A DNA stretch of 64,000 nt from Stenocarpella maydis. Taxonomy: Eukaryota > Ascomycota > Sordariomycetes > Diaporthales > Diaporthaceae. Location: positions 24,405 through 88,404 of the forward strand of contig NQMI01000176.1 in the NCBI GenBank assembly GCA_002270565.1, read 5' to 3'. The translations under genes were made by a program, and so were the position numbers. The notes under the pieces are model-generated. The model was not told where the DNA came from. It did no database searches and saw nothing but the letters and a program-made list of their open reading frames with translations. Position 1 is the first letter of the stretch. Each line of letters opens with the position of its first letter. Below are positions 45,401-56,977 of this stretch, one piece after another.

Positions 45401-47588
45401 CATACTCTGTCAGAGATATGGCCACGCCCCGGCCGTCGTTTTGCTGTGCGACACCAAAGTCCATCGTGTCAATGGTACGTGACGTTACGGGTGTCTTTTG
45501 GGGCTCGCTTTCCTGTCACAACAAGCACCCTCAACGGAATTCTTCCATCCCACCAGCGGCCCGGCCCACGGGTCCCTGGCTGGTTCATGTCACATCGTCC
45601 TTCCAGCCTAACTGACTGTGGGTTGGCACACCTCGTGGTCCTCCGCGTAATCATTAGTGTACCATGTCAATATGATCGCCATGAGCCTCGCCAGCCCCCC
45701 CCCCCCCAAAAAAAAAAACCTTGCGACATGGAATTCAGCTAATCTCGAACTGGCAAGATGATCTGCTGTATCGCTTAGGTCATTGCTTCTTCGTCGAGGC
45801 CACGCCATAGATGGAAAACTCGGGTGTAGCAAGGCCACCTCCGCCCCCCAAACAGCCTCCCGAGGACGGATTTATCTGTGTCGGCCTTTGTTCTCAGCCT
45901 ATTATCAGCACCCAGGCAGCTCGCAGTTCAGCAGGTGAATTGTGGGCTTGCTACTCTCTTCCCTAGGTGCCATGGCCGGCAGGAGCGGTGGAAACCGAGT
46001 CTTTGCCTATGCAGATTTCTGCACTCTGTCTCTCCGTGTCAGCGACGGGGATTTTTGTGGGACAGGAAGCTGCAGTGGATTCCTGCTGTGTTTCGATTGG
46101 CGTGGTTATGGATGGTTGTCTCGTCAAATAAAGGAAAGGCAATTCCCAGGTATAAAATGGCCTGGCCTCAGTCACAGAGGCGGAGCAATGCAAGATCTTA
46201 GTGGTTCGATTTGTGTCACGAGACTGACACACAGGGCCTTCTCCGGGGGTTTGACGCCACCCTTTGATGTTGGGATCCGAAAAACAAGACGACATGGCTG
46301 GGACGTGGCCAATGGAGCTCTATTCACATCGATTCTAGAACAGCATGCTGTGTAGGGTTATCGTGAAGCAGCGCTATGGCCGCTATTGTCCTGAACAGTA
46401 GCAGGTCCACAAGATCTAGCATCCAGAGGGGACTTGAGTGGTGGTGGTTGACCAAACTTCTCAGCAAATCAATCCCTGGTCCGACGTCCGCGAGCAGGGG
46501 CACTTGACGTCCCCACTGTTCATTGAACTTGAGCCACCGCCAAAGGCAGAGCTGACAGGCCAGGGCGGTTCCTCCCGCCACCCCGGACAGCTTTGACCCA
46601 CTGCTATGGCGCGCTAGGGGTTATATAAGTGCACAGGCAATTTGACAGGCAGCGGTATCCGCGGAATTCGTGGCTCACCCTAGAACGGCGGCCCCTGACG
46701 CCAATGGGATAGGCTGTGGCGCTTGTGACACACGTGTGGGGAACCCAACGTTCGCACATCAAGTGGATGAGGTATCTCCCGGCTGACCTTTGTTGTCTGG
46801 ATGGTTGTGGTTCTTGGTCGCTGGCGGCAAATGCCGTCCTTGCAGTACACTATACCTCCAAGGCGTGTACTCCACCCGATTGGTATCGCCATGGAGGTGG
46901 CTGCTCTTGCTCCTCATGCTCCTGCAAAACGTTGCACCTCGGACATGATGCTCTAATCCTCCAACAGAATAGATGGAAGAAGACTACTGGAGATGCGAGA
47001 GATGGTTCAGCTCATATCTGAACAAGCTTGACGTAAGACGAATGTGGGATGTGTCGGGACTGAGACGAGTATGCGACGGTAAATCATCCCTCTCATCCAA
47101 GTAACATGTCATTGTCACGTTGGCAATCCTACCACACAGAGGCGTCGTCCGTCTTACCCCCCGGGTCCACGGAGTATTGACAGATTAGCGAACCACCCCA
47201 CCAACAAGTATCAAAAGGACTGGTCTAATCACAAAGGAGATTTCCGGCCACGACATGACCGATCCGGAGCAGTGCTTTCTGAGATGGGGTTCCAGCGCAT
47301 GGTTTTGGAAGAGGGACCCACGCCCGCACCGCTGAGATCAGTGCTACCTTTTGCAGATCGCATAACAAAAAGGCCAACAAGCCGAGATGGAAAGGCGTAA
47401 GGCAACACAAAAACTTTGGCACCGAAGCTTCCAATCAGCCTCACGGGAAAGATTTGAAATCCCTTTCTTGTGCTTGTACGCCCAAAACAGGATCGTTGAG
47501 GAGTTGTGATCCGTTGGGCAGACGTGTCGCGGGTGCCCCGGCTAGCCTGCCCCCTGCTGCTAGCTGTATATGAAAAACATCGGTTAAA

Positions 47589-47613
47589 TTTTTTTTTTTT
47601 TTTTTTTTTTTTT
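47589..47613. repeat. 25-nt T homopolymer
   Basis: An uninterrupted run of T; it reads as poly(A) on the minus strand. Confidence 0.9.
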
Positions 47614-48527
47614 GCCACGAGCTTCTAATAATGAAACCGGTCTGGGGAAGCCATCCGCAGCCCGAGGGGGAGAATAGACCAACCAACATTAGTGACCCTC
47701 CATCCCAATTTGTCGCGCAGCCAGGCACAGCGGGACGAATCTTTCTTGCCCGGTTTTCCTCAATCTCGAGACCGAGGCTTGCATATGATATATGCATGGT
47801 TAGTATACCCCTCTCTTGAGATGCGATATATCACTCCTCAGACGCGGAACAGACCTCGTCACCTCTGTGTTGCCATGGCCTGATGCACGGTGTCGGGGTG
47901 ATGTGGAGTTTACGAAGCGAGCAGGACACCATCCGGTTGTTTCGGCTAGCCTTTGTTTTTGTTATGTATGTATTGAATGCCCTGGCCGCACAACGGTGGC
48001 GTGGTAAAGGGTATAGTCTGGTCAATTTGTAATGGAAACATGTTGACCAACTGGATCCTTTTGCGTAGAACCGGAACCACTATGTGCATATCACCAGTTG
48101 CTATGCATACTGGTTGGGAATCAAGAGCGTGACGAATTTCCACTCATTAGAATTTACGACGTATATAGTACAACAAGACATTACCAAAGTGCCCATGACA
48201 AGCTATCTATAGGGCCGAGCAGAAATCTCAAATAGATTATGTCAAGCGGAGTTCTGGAACTACATCAGGGCACATTGAGCATGGGGGTATTGGATGTCAT
48301 CAGCTTGGCTTTAAAAGTTCCATTTTCTTGTTTGACCTCCGCGCCCCCTTTCGTAACGAGGCAGGGAGGGTGGCACACAATAGAAACACGCCGGCGAACG
48401 AAATACAACATCAGGAAAGGAAAGGGCCGGATCATCCTTTCAGAAACGGGAATAGAAAGAGAAAAGAGAAAAGAGAAAGAAAGAAGGAGATGGCCTGGGT
48501 CGCCCGTTCCATGCCTGAAGTAGCCCC

Positions 48528-48528
<1 letters not shown>

Positions 48529-48566
<38 letters not shown>
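48529..48566. repeat. 38-nt A homopolymer
   Basis: An uninterrupted run of A followed by an A-rich, C-interrupted tail to about 48610. It could be a retrotransposon poly(A) end or simple sequence; no element body was recognised upstream. Confidence 0.9.
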
Positions 48567-48568
<2 letters not shown>

Positions 48569-49215
48569 AAAAACCAAAAAACAAAAGTAAAAACAAAAAC
48601 AAACCAAACCCCAGTGAGCCGCTAGCCGGTAGCCAAACAGGACAAAAAGAAAAACCACCCCCAAACACGTGCACAGACTAGGCGAGAACAAACAGCTTCG
48701 AACCCTGAAGCCATGGACAGGATGATCGGCCGGAACGCCCGGTTGGCAGCTGGGCATACATCGCAGGGTGCTTGACAGGGGCAGTGACAGCTCGCGAGTA
48801 GACTTCCGCCCGCACACGTTTTGCTTTTCCCCCTCCACCTCGGTTCTCTCCCTGGACCACCATCCCAGCAGGGGGGGAATCGAAGTGCATGAACCCCCGG
48901 GGTGGTTGTTTCCTTTAGGGCTGATTCATACGTAGACTGTGATGCGGGTGGGGGTCAGCCTACATGATTTGGGTGGGTAGAGCCGAGTACAAGACCCCTG
49001 GGCTGCATGGCAACCCGTCCACTAGTGCCCCTGGAAAAAGAAATAAGTCACTCACCTCGACCGTTTGCCACAGGAACGCTTTCCTCGATTCTGTTCAACC
49101 GGCATCCACACGAGGGTACGTTGCAAAAGAGCAGCAGAACGAGCGTCCGAGAAACCAAGGACAAGAGACGAACGAGTGTGTGGCCGAGAAACCCAAGGGG
49201 GGGGAACCCTCCCAA

Positions 49216-51450
49216 TCACCCACAGTACGGCCCTGCGTTCGCCCAGGGAGCGTTTGGTGCCATCAGGGCCACGGCCTCCTCCCCCGTCAGTGCATTTCCG
49301 CTGAGGAACAGAGGCGGTTCGATCCCCGAGGGGGGCTCAAAGATGCCCTCCACCTGGTGGAGTGTGTAAGCTGGCTGCTGCGGGTAGCCCGGGGGTGACT
49401 GCATCGCCCCCGCCGCAGTCATCGCCGCGTGCTGGTGTTGGTGGTAGCCGCCGTCGGGGTGGGTGAAGAACCCCGACATGTAGGGCTGCGGGTACTTGTT
49501 GGCGTATGAGAGGTCGTCGACCTGCGCGCCGTGCCCGGAGCCCGGAGGCGTTGTTGGCTCCGCGGCCGGATCGATGTCGCCCGGCAGTTCCTTTTCGTGC
49601 ACGCCGTGGGTGTTTCTCCCCAGATCCAGTTGGAAGTAGCCGGTGCTCAAGTGGCTTCGTCGGCCACGTGGCATCCCGCCGTGCCTGTTCAAAGCTTGCG
49701 GGGGTTGGACCTGGTAGGGAGAGGAGGTGTTCGGGGCCAAATGCGCGGGATATCCGGGGTAGAAGCAACCATCCTCGTCCGTGTGGAAGGGTGGCCCGTG
49801 TGGCTGCATAGTCTGGTTTCGCTGCCGGGCTGCTTCTTGTTGTTGTTCAGCTTTCGTTCTCTTCCTGTTGTGGGCGGCTTGGTAACCACCTTTTCTGCCT
49901 GGCAAGGCCCTTGCATTCCCATTAATCGCTCGTTCGCCCCTGTGATGTGCCCGAACGGCGCCCTTGCTGTTGCCCTTGCGGTACCTCGTGGTACTCTCCA
50001 CGCCGTCATAGTAGTTGGGCTCGAGGTACCATTCAGTTGACTTTCTCCCATCCGCAGCCGGGGCGTCCAATGACAGGCTCCCATCGCTGTTCAAGGGTGG
50101 TTGATTTGAACATCGCTTGGTAAATGCCTGCGAGATAGTGACTTGTCAGTCGAAACCCTTTCGTCCCAACTCATCAAGGGAATAATTGCCTACCCCATTC
50201 ATCGACAAGTTATGCCTGATAGAGTTCTGCCAGCCCTTTCCAGTGCTCTTCGCCTTGTCTGTATTCTCCCTGAACCACTGGTAGATCTCCTGCAGCGTCA
50301 TTGACTTGTTCTCCCGCGACATGAAAGCCCTGTAGATGAGCTGCGCGTACGGCTCGTCATTCTTCCCTCCCGCGGGCTCAGCCGACGACCTGGAACCAAG
50401 AAGATCCGGAGGATCGTAGAGGTGGCTAGGATAAAAATCGTCATCCATGTCGATGCCAGCATCGGGGAGTGGTGCAGTCTTCTCCCGATCGATGCTAACG
50501 GGATCGCCTCCCGTGGCCAGAGAGCTGCTGCAGGGAGACAAAGTGGTCATGGGAATAACATCTGAAGGACGGCTTTGATCCTCATAGGTTCCGCGCTCTG
50601 TAGGAAAGAGAAGGTTGTCTCGTCGGATGTCTTGGTGGGACCCTCCTGGTCTAGCCAATGAAGCAGTGTAGGAAAACTGATCAGCCTGTGTTCCTTCCGC
50701 TGTTGATGTGAGATCAAAGCGATTTGCAGGATGGTGTGACTGCTGGTAGGCGCCTTCTTGGAAAGGTATGCAAGGCCCCCAAGCCAACCACTCCTCTACA
50801 GGTTGAGTCTCTACATCCAAAGCAGACGCAGGCAGCCCATCGCTGCGGTTGTTGATACAATATCCAAGAGTTGGCCGAGAGGTCGGGACGGCGTCAGCCG
50901 CTGGCTTGAGCACCGTGCCAGGGCTGTAGCCGTCGAAGTTGGTCGAGTGGCTCGCCTGGAAATCCTGCATGCGCTGCGAAAGGCTGCCTGGGCCGTACCC
51001 TTCAAACTGCGAGTGCTGCCCCAGGACAAGCTGCTGTGGCGTCGGGGAGGAGGCGCGGCGCGTCGACCTGTCCCTCCCGCCGTCCTGATCATGAGACGAG
51101 GCCGCGACGTCTGCAGAGCGGCGAGCCTGGTGAGCTTGGGGCGGGAGCGCCGCAGGCGAGTAGACACCGTTCACGCCCGGGTTGATGTCTGTGATAGCTG
51201 CAAGAGGTGCTTGTGTCGTGCAGAGGGAATACTCATGTTTCAGATGGACGTTGCTACACGGCGAGTATGATCCAGAGGCGTCGGGGGAGGCGGCCGTCGG
51301 GAAGCCATCCACGCTTTCAGCGTCTTGGGCCATCTCGCCTTTCTGATACCGGACCACAATGCTCAAGGCCGACGGGGGCAACAAGTCGCAATGAATGGGG
51401 TCTATGTCTCGGCTATGAAACAATAGATGTTGTTGAGTCATCCGGATCAT
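49216..51450 (-). CDS. Forkhead-domain transcription factor
   Basis: Exons 51450-50194 and 50127-49216 (intron 66 nt) give 722 aa; a second ATG at 51333 would give 683. The forkhead (winged-helix) domain starts near residue 365: DEPYAQLIYRAFMSRENKSM, TLQEIYQWFRENTDKAKSTG, GWQNSIRHNLSMNGAFTKR. Recognition helix 3 (NSIRHNLS) is intact. After an insertion the domain ends with TEWYLEPNYYDGV and a basic wing (RYRKGNSKGAVRAHHRGER). The long N-terminus is Ser/Pro/Gln-rich with repeated YGPGSL/YSPGT motifs, and the C-terminus is Pro/Gln/His-rich, both suited to activation or regulation. The intron falls inside the domain after SMNG. It is presumably a nuclear DNA-binding regulator; target genes cannot be read from the sequence. 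Confidence 0.9.
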
Positions 51451-53762
51451 TCCTGTTCGGCAGCCACGGTTGTGATGGAGTGAAACAATGATGGCGACGA
51501 GTCAAGAGAAAACGAGTGACAACAGTTTCTAAGGCTAAGGTTGATCTGAGTATGGGGACAAGTGCTTGCTTGTGGTGCTTGATATGACGAACTGCAGTAA
51601 GGGGGAAACAATCTGGAAGCTGACGGTGAGTGGGAGCCTGCAGGCTATGCTATGCGTAGGCAGGGAGCTCTGTTCGAACGCTTGCAGTTGGGTGGATGCT
51701 GCCTTCACTAATATCTTCTTGCGTCTCTCTGCTCTCTCTAGCCTTTGTCCGTCCTTCTCCTTCGCCCATAGGACGAAGGAGGAGATCTGGGCCAGCAGTT
51801 GACCCAGGTCGATTTCCTATGTCGCTCAAAGCGCATTGGTCGTTGAAGATCTGCCTGTAGCCAAATACAGACCATGCTCCTTGCAGATCTAGACAGACAA
51901 GGGTGTAGTAGGCTACGTCCTTCGGCATATGGAGACCAGCCAGAGGTGGCACGTGAGAGGGGTATGTCCCTAGACCTTCGAGAGGGAGGAGTGCTTCTAG
52001 CGAACGCAAATCCAGCGATACGCATGACCAGTTACCTGCCAGCTCAGACGTGCTTCAGCAGAGCCCCGTATCGTGTACTTTCTACTTTGTACTTCCAGAA
52101 ATGGTAAGCGGGGCTGTTAGAAACCTGCCTGCACACGAACTCAGGCAGGTGTAATGTGATGTGCGTGCGTGAGTGCGTGCTTGTGTGCTGCCACGGGTTG
52201 CGCGTGTGTGTGCGGATTGAATGTTAGCAAAAGGTCCTGCACAAACGAGGCATGGCTTGCTGCAATGACCGTCAGCCCTCAGACGGTCTGGCAAAAGCAA
52301 GTCTGCAGCTGCATGTGATGGTCAGTCTTCACTACAGGATCATACAAAGAGGTCTTCCCTGGGTGGTGAGCATGCAAAGACCTCGCATACGTACCGAATG
52401 AACCACAAAGCAGTTGAGGTCCACCCTACCCGCATGCAGGCACAGAGGTAGACGTGACAGGAGGCCCGTCCTGAGTAGCATGGGGGCCCAGCATGGCTCA
52501 TCGAGGTCACTGGGCTTGGAGTGACACCAAGGCGAGGTAGGAAAAAGGCGTATGGAGAGGCGAGCCCTGTGGCACAAGAGGCGAGCATAAAGAGCCGTTG
52601 TGCTGGTGGTGGGAAGGTGAAGTTTGACAGGGCTTCTGCCTGGCAGGTCAAAGGAGGTGGTACCTTATCGCGCCGTTGCCGAATGGCTGGGGCTGGTCCA
52701 AGAATACTGGGGTACCTCGCCTGGATGCTTGACCGTTCCTCATGGTCCCCAGACCGTAGAAGCCCCTTGTGCGTGTCAGAGCCGTGCCGGCTGCTGCGCA
52801 GAGACGTGCGGGAGGCTGCATGTCATCCGGTCCTATTTGCCAATGAATTTCGTTTGAGCAGAGGCTGCGGGACAGATCAGGACCATGTATCCAAGGGCAA
52901 CAAATGTAGACCGCTCCCGGGAGAAGGAAGATGGCTTGCATGAGACGGGACGGTGAAGCATCTGGAAGAGGCTAGAAAAGTCCGTGTCAATCTATCGCTA
53001 ATCAGCCCTAGTTGGGCCATGGTTGCATGCATTTCACGACATGGCCAGGCGAAGTGGAAGCCGGGGCTGGGAGCGTTGAGACCTCGCCGCTGCCGGCGTG
53101 GCGCCCTGTAGGAGGCTGATGACGGTGGATGCACAACTCATCCTCTGCCCAGAGGTTGAAACCATCAAAGTCGTGCGGCTTTTTCTTGGAGCCAACAATC
53201 AATCAGTGTAGTCCATGGACACAAAGATTGGGGGGTGGGAGTACAGTAGCAACCAGCGGTATCAGCCTTCCCCAACAGGGAGCCGGAGTCAGCTGAAGGT
53301 TGCACACGTCAGTTGCCGGGCGAACGTGGGCAGACTCGAGGGCTGAGGGCATGACGATGGCGCGGTCAAGATCAGAGGGATGGGACGCGGACAGAGGGCG
53401 AGGAGGCCGCGATAGTACCGGCGAGGTTTCACAAAATGCCTATTGCCTGTCATTAGTCCCATGACGCCCTGTAGCAGAGGCAACGTGTGATGCGATTACA
53501 TAAATATCAGAGGCTCTCGAGAATGACCATCCTTCCAACGTTCTGCCGCTCTGCCCACCAGGTGGTGTTCAGCACACAAGCAGCAGCATTGCATGTCAGT
53601 TTTACCCCCGTCATATTTGGTCTTGCACCTGTCAGCAACACCCCATACCTCGGCCCCAACCTTGGCCTATACATGGGGTGTTGCCATACCTCTCAGGCAG
53701 AAATACTTCGGCGCCTTGATGATTGCTTGCATTGTCCAGCGCGAAACTGCTATTCATCGGCA
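51451..53762. other. 2.3-kb gap between forkhead and Cactin genes
   Basis: No supported coding sequence. The part adjoining the forkhead gene is probably its promoter and a long 5' UTR; the far side is the 3' flank of Cactin. GT/GC-rich simple sequence occurs at 52140-52210. Confidence 0.4.
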
Positions 53763-55493
53763 TCACTTTCTGTAGTAAATCTACACGGAATGGTCAGCTT
53801 CCACTTGCATTGACAGAATATTTAGGGGTGAATTGGGATGACTACGAACCTTCTTAAACTGGAAATGTAGCTGCAGAATGCCCTGTTGGTGATGGTCAGC
53901 ACATGCGTGAGGCGAGTTCTCCTGGAGGCCGTGCACCTTCCAAATCACTGACGAGAAAAACAAGTGCTTCACAAGAGATTTATTCACATGAACCCGCCAG
54001 ATGTCACATCTCGCGCGATACGTGGCGAGCCAGAGAGAAAAGACGATGGGACATACCTTGTCAAAACTGCTTCGGAATCCCCGGTCCCTCTTCGCTGAGT
54101 AGTCCCATTCTCGGTCCACAATGCGAAACGCAATGTCTTCGTACGGTGGGCCGGCGATAAATCGAATTAGGCAAGTATCCTCCTCGCCAGCCGCGGCAAA
54201 AGACTCCCCTCTGCGCCGGCCCCCTTCCCGGATGATCTTGAAGGTGGGCGCCTTGGTCTTGTCGATCAAGTCCGGATAGAATATATTGAACTTGTAACCT
54301 TGAACCACCTTGGGAGGAGGGTTGTCATGGTCGTAATGCGTCTGGTTATATTTATTCCATTCGTAGCCCATCTGGACGCGGTTGAAGTACTGAGGCTTGC
54401 GTGGACGATACTTGTCGGCCCACTTTGGTTTCGCGGCGCTTGGGTCAGCCTCCTCTGCCGTGAAAATCTCCTCGTTTTCGCTGATTCCACGCGCGACCTC
54501 ACGCTCATACAGGGCTCGAGTAGCCTGAGAGAAGTCCTGCGCGCCACTCGATGCAAATCGTGCAGTTCCAGGGGGCGCGCCACTGCCATCGGACGCACCA
54601 GCAGCAGCGCCCGCGGCAGAAGAAACTCTGGTTGACGGATTCGGCGCTCGGGGAGTGGCCGCTCCGGAACCAATCGCAGCTCGAGGATCGTCAATATCAG
54701 CCGATGCGAGAGCGTCTGCTTTGGCTGGGTTCCTGCTTCTGAACTGCTCGGTGTGGCTCTCTTTGATAGCCTCACAGATCTTCCTTAGCTTTGCCTTTGC
54801 CTTGTACACCAGCAGGTTTCGCAAAAGCCCCTGCCAGTAGTCGGTATCGATGTGCTCGTCCGACTGTAATTTTGCCTGTATCTGCTTTTCCAAACTCTGA
54901 AGTTGCTCAAAGGTCTTTGGGCCAAGAATCCTGTCAACATCCGAGGACACGGAGCTGACCGCGCGGCCTTCGTGGTCGTTTCCCTGGAGTTTCGTCCTCC
55001 GGTCGCCGCAGAGAGTGAGGAGAGAGCTCCAGTAGTCGCGATTCCTCTGGCTGGTCTCGAGTGTGTGGAAGGAGGTGATGTCTGACTCCAGCTCCTTGAG
55101 CTCTGCCAAGTTCGCGCCATCCACTACTTTCTCAGGCGATGGCACTTCGATTTCAATATCCCCATCGTCATCGTCGAAGACGTCCCGGTCGTTGTCGATA
55201 TAGCGGAGGTTGAAGGCCAGATAGTCGACGGGCCTGGCTCGTCGCTCTCGGACTCGAATGTCGGCCTTCTTCTTGGACTGCTTGAGGACAAACTTGTCTT
55301 CATCGGCCACAAACTTCCTAGATTGATCGTCTTGGCTGAGGAAGCGGGCAGTACTGGCCGCGGCGTTTGAAGGGCTCTGTTTCGAGGGCTTAGAGATTCG
55401 GTTGTTGGGATCGCGTCGCGGGCCCGTGATGTCCCTGCCCTGCCGTTGCGGCGAGCTCCCACTCTCGATCATTGCTTGTCGCCCTGGATCCAT
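53763..55493 (-). CDS. Cactin, spliceosome-associated factor
   Basis: Exons 55493-54057, 53882-53850 and 53780-53763 (introns 174 and 69 nt) give 495 aa in frame. The N-terminus is disordered, followed by the KKADIRVRERRARPVDYLAF block and acidic stretch of the middle domain (cactin_mid: LKELESDITSFHTLETSQRN, RDYWSSLLTLC). The conserved C-terminal domain follows: KPKWADKYRPRKPQYFNRVQ, MGYEWNKYNQTHYDHDNPPP, KVVQGYKFNIFYPDLIDKTK, APTFKII, RFIAGPPYEDIAFRIVDREW, and the terminal GILQLHFQFKKIYYRK. Cactin is a nuclear splicing factor conserved from fission yeast to humans. The last two coding exons are tiny (33 and 18 nt), yet they restore exactly the expected family C-terminus. The gene is intact. 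Confidence 0.93.
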
Positions 55494-56160
55494 TGCCGTA
55501 GACGGTGAGAGTCACTGGCTGGTGTATGTGCGTCCGTCACAGTTGAGCTACGGATGGTGAAGGAGATGGGAATCGTTGTATTAGTTCGGGTTGGTGGTCG
55601 CCGCGAGGCATGGCTCCGACATGCTTGGCATCTGCTTACATAAGCAGGGAAACTCCGCCTCCTCTGACATAATACCTAGGTACGCTTCAGCTCTGAACTT
55701 CACTTCCGACAGTCGCTCAGACTCGGCTAGATTGAGCTCTTCTCCACCATCTCCGTGTCCCATAGAGTCCTTGTCCATGTCTAAGCCTTTATTGGTGACA
55801 TCTATCCTCTTATGCAGCAAGAAGCAAAAATTTCTGTGGCCTTGACCAATCTGAAGGTGGATAACGCCAGATCGATATTGACGGTGAAAGCACATATGAG
55901 AACGCGGGCTCCTGGTAACTGGCTAGGTACATAAGGCAGCCACCTGGCCACCTGTGAGAAACACAAAACTTGGCTGTTTTCTTCTTCCCCAGGGCACAGA
56001 GTGGCCAGGGTTTCTGGGAGTCTCAAGGAGTAGTTGGCTCTTGGCGCACGTTGCGGTTGAAGCAAACATCATGTTTCCCGCGAGAAAAATCTTAGCAGCG
56101 TATTGTCCAGCGCGCATCTTCATCCCGCAACCCCGGCTTTATGGGTGGGGCCTGCAATGC
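55494..56160. other. Intergenic, no gene seen
   Basis: It contains the presumed Cactin promoter. TACCTAGGTA occurs at 55673-55682. Confidence 0.4.
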
Positions 56161-56977
56161 CTAGAATGTTCCGTCGTCAAGGATATTTCCAAGGGTAACC
56201 GTGTTTCCAATAATGGTACCGGGATGAGAATCGTAGCGGATGACAAAATACAAAGTCCGTTCAGTATGGATCGCAAAGCAGTCTGGGTCAGCGACCGATG
56301 AGCTCCCATTGAATTCGCCTGCCCGCCGGAGTGCCGTAGGAGTTGGCGCTTTGGGGATAACGACATTCATGTAGGTAGTTGGCGTAATCTTGTTCTCTTC
56401 TCCAAGTGGCGGGAGCCAACGCTAAATGATGATTGCGCTGACTGGTTCATTGCAAGCGGCCATGGGGATGGACAGTTGATAAATACTATCTGCTCGGTCC
56501 GGCCGTCTCGCTGTAGCGTGCTGCGAGTTGTCCGTTCTCTACGAACCCAGTCCATACCCCTTGGCAACCCGAGAATCCCGCGTCGATGAAGCCCTGAGCG
56601 GCGTAATCATTGGACGCCTTCACCACTGGCGACGTTATGACTGTATAAAGTATTAGTTGGGAATGAAAGCTTGCGGAACCCCAGGGTATTTCGGATTCAG
56701 TGCTGGCCGTTATGAGAACTGGCGATGATCTCTGTGCGATGATCGATCTTGATAATGCCAGTTGCATCGGGGCTCCAGTTAATCTGAAAGCAGCGGTTAT
56801 GGTGGCTAACGGGATCAGATTGAATTCTTTGCCCGCTGTTAACGCAGACCAGAAGCCATCTGCATGTAACCAACGCACATATAAATCACGAACCGTCCCT
56901 CCTCGCAGGGCTTGTCTCCACCAAGCTGTCTTGTGCCATGAAATGCAGGTATAGCCACCTGGCAGTGCACCGTGCAC
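56161..56977 (-). pseudogene. Fragments of a possible membrane-protein gene
   Basis: Two minus-strand frames look coding. 56977-56486 contains DGFWSALTAGKEFNLIPLAT followed by ITAAFRLTGAPM and GFIDAGFSGCQGVWTGFVEN; 56370-56161 contains VADPDCFAIHTERTLYFVIR. The first resembles the segment after the second helix of fungal multi-spanning membrane proteins of unknown function. Neither has a proper start, they lie in different frames with stops between, and no full helix set remains. I treat it as a degraded gene. It may belong to the same broad family as the fragment at 1979-2405, but that is only an impression. Confidence 0.35.

Larger units (their letters stand above)
42409..49215. other. 6.8-kb gene-poor region
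   Basis: No frame here shows a domain, signal peptide or credible splicing. Visible features are a CCA microsatellite near 43456-43476, TACCTAGGTA at 43517-43526, a C13-A11 tract near 45695-45718, a 25-nt T tract at 47589-47613 and a 38-nt A tract at 48529-48566. Part of the right end is presumably the 3' UTR of the forkhead gene. Confidence 0.45.

Noticed and set aside
49531..50040. 169-codon plus frame
   Set aside because: Antisense shadow of the forkhead gene.
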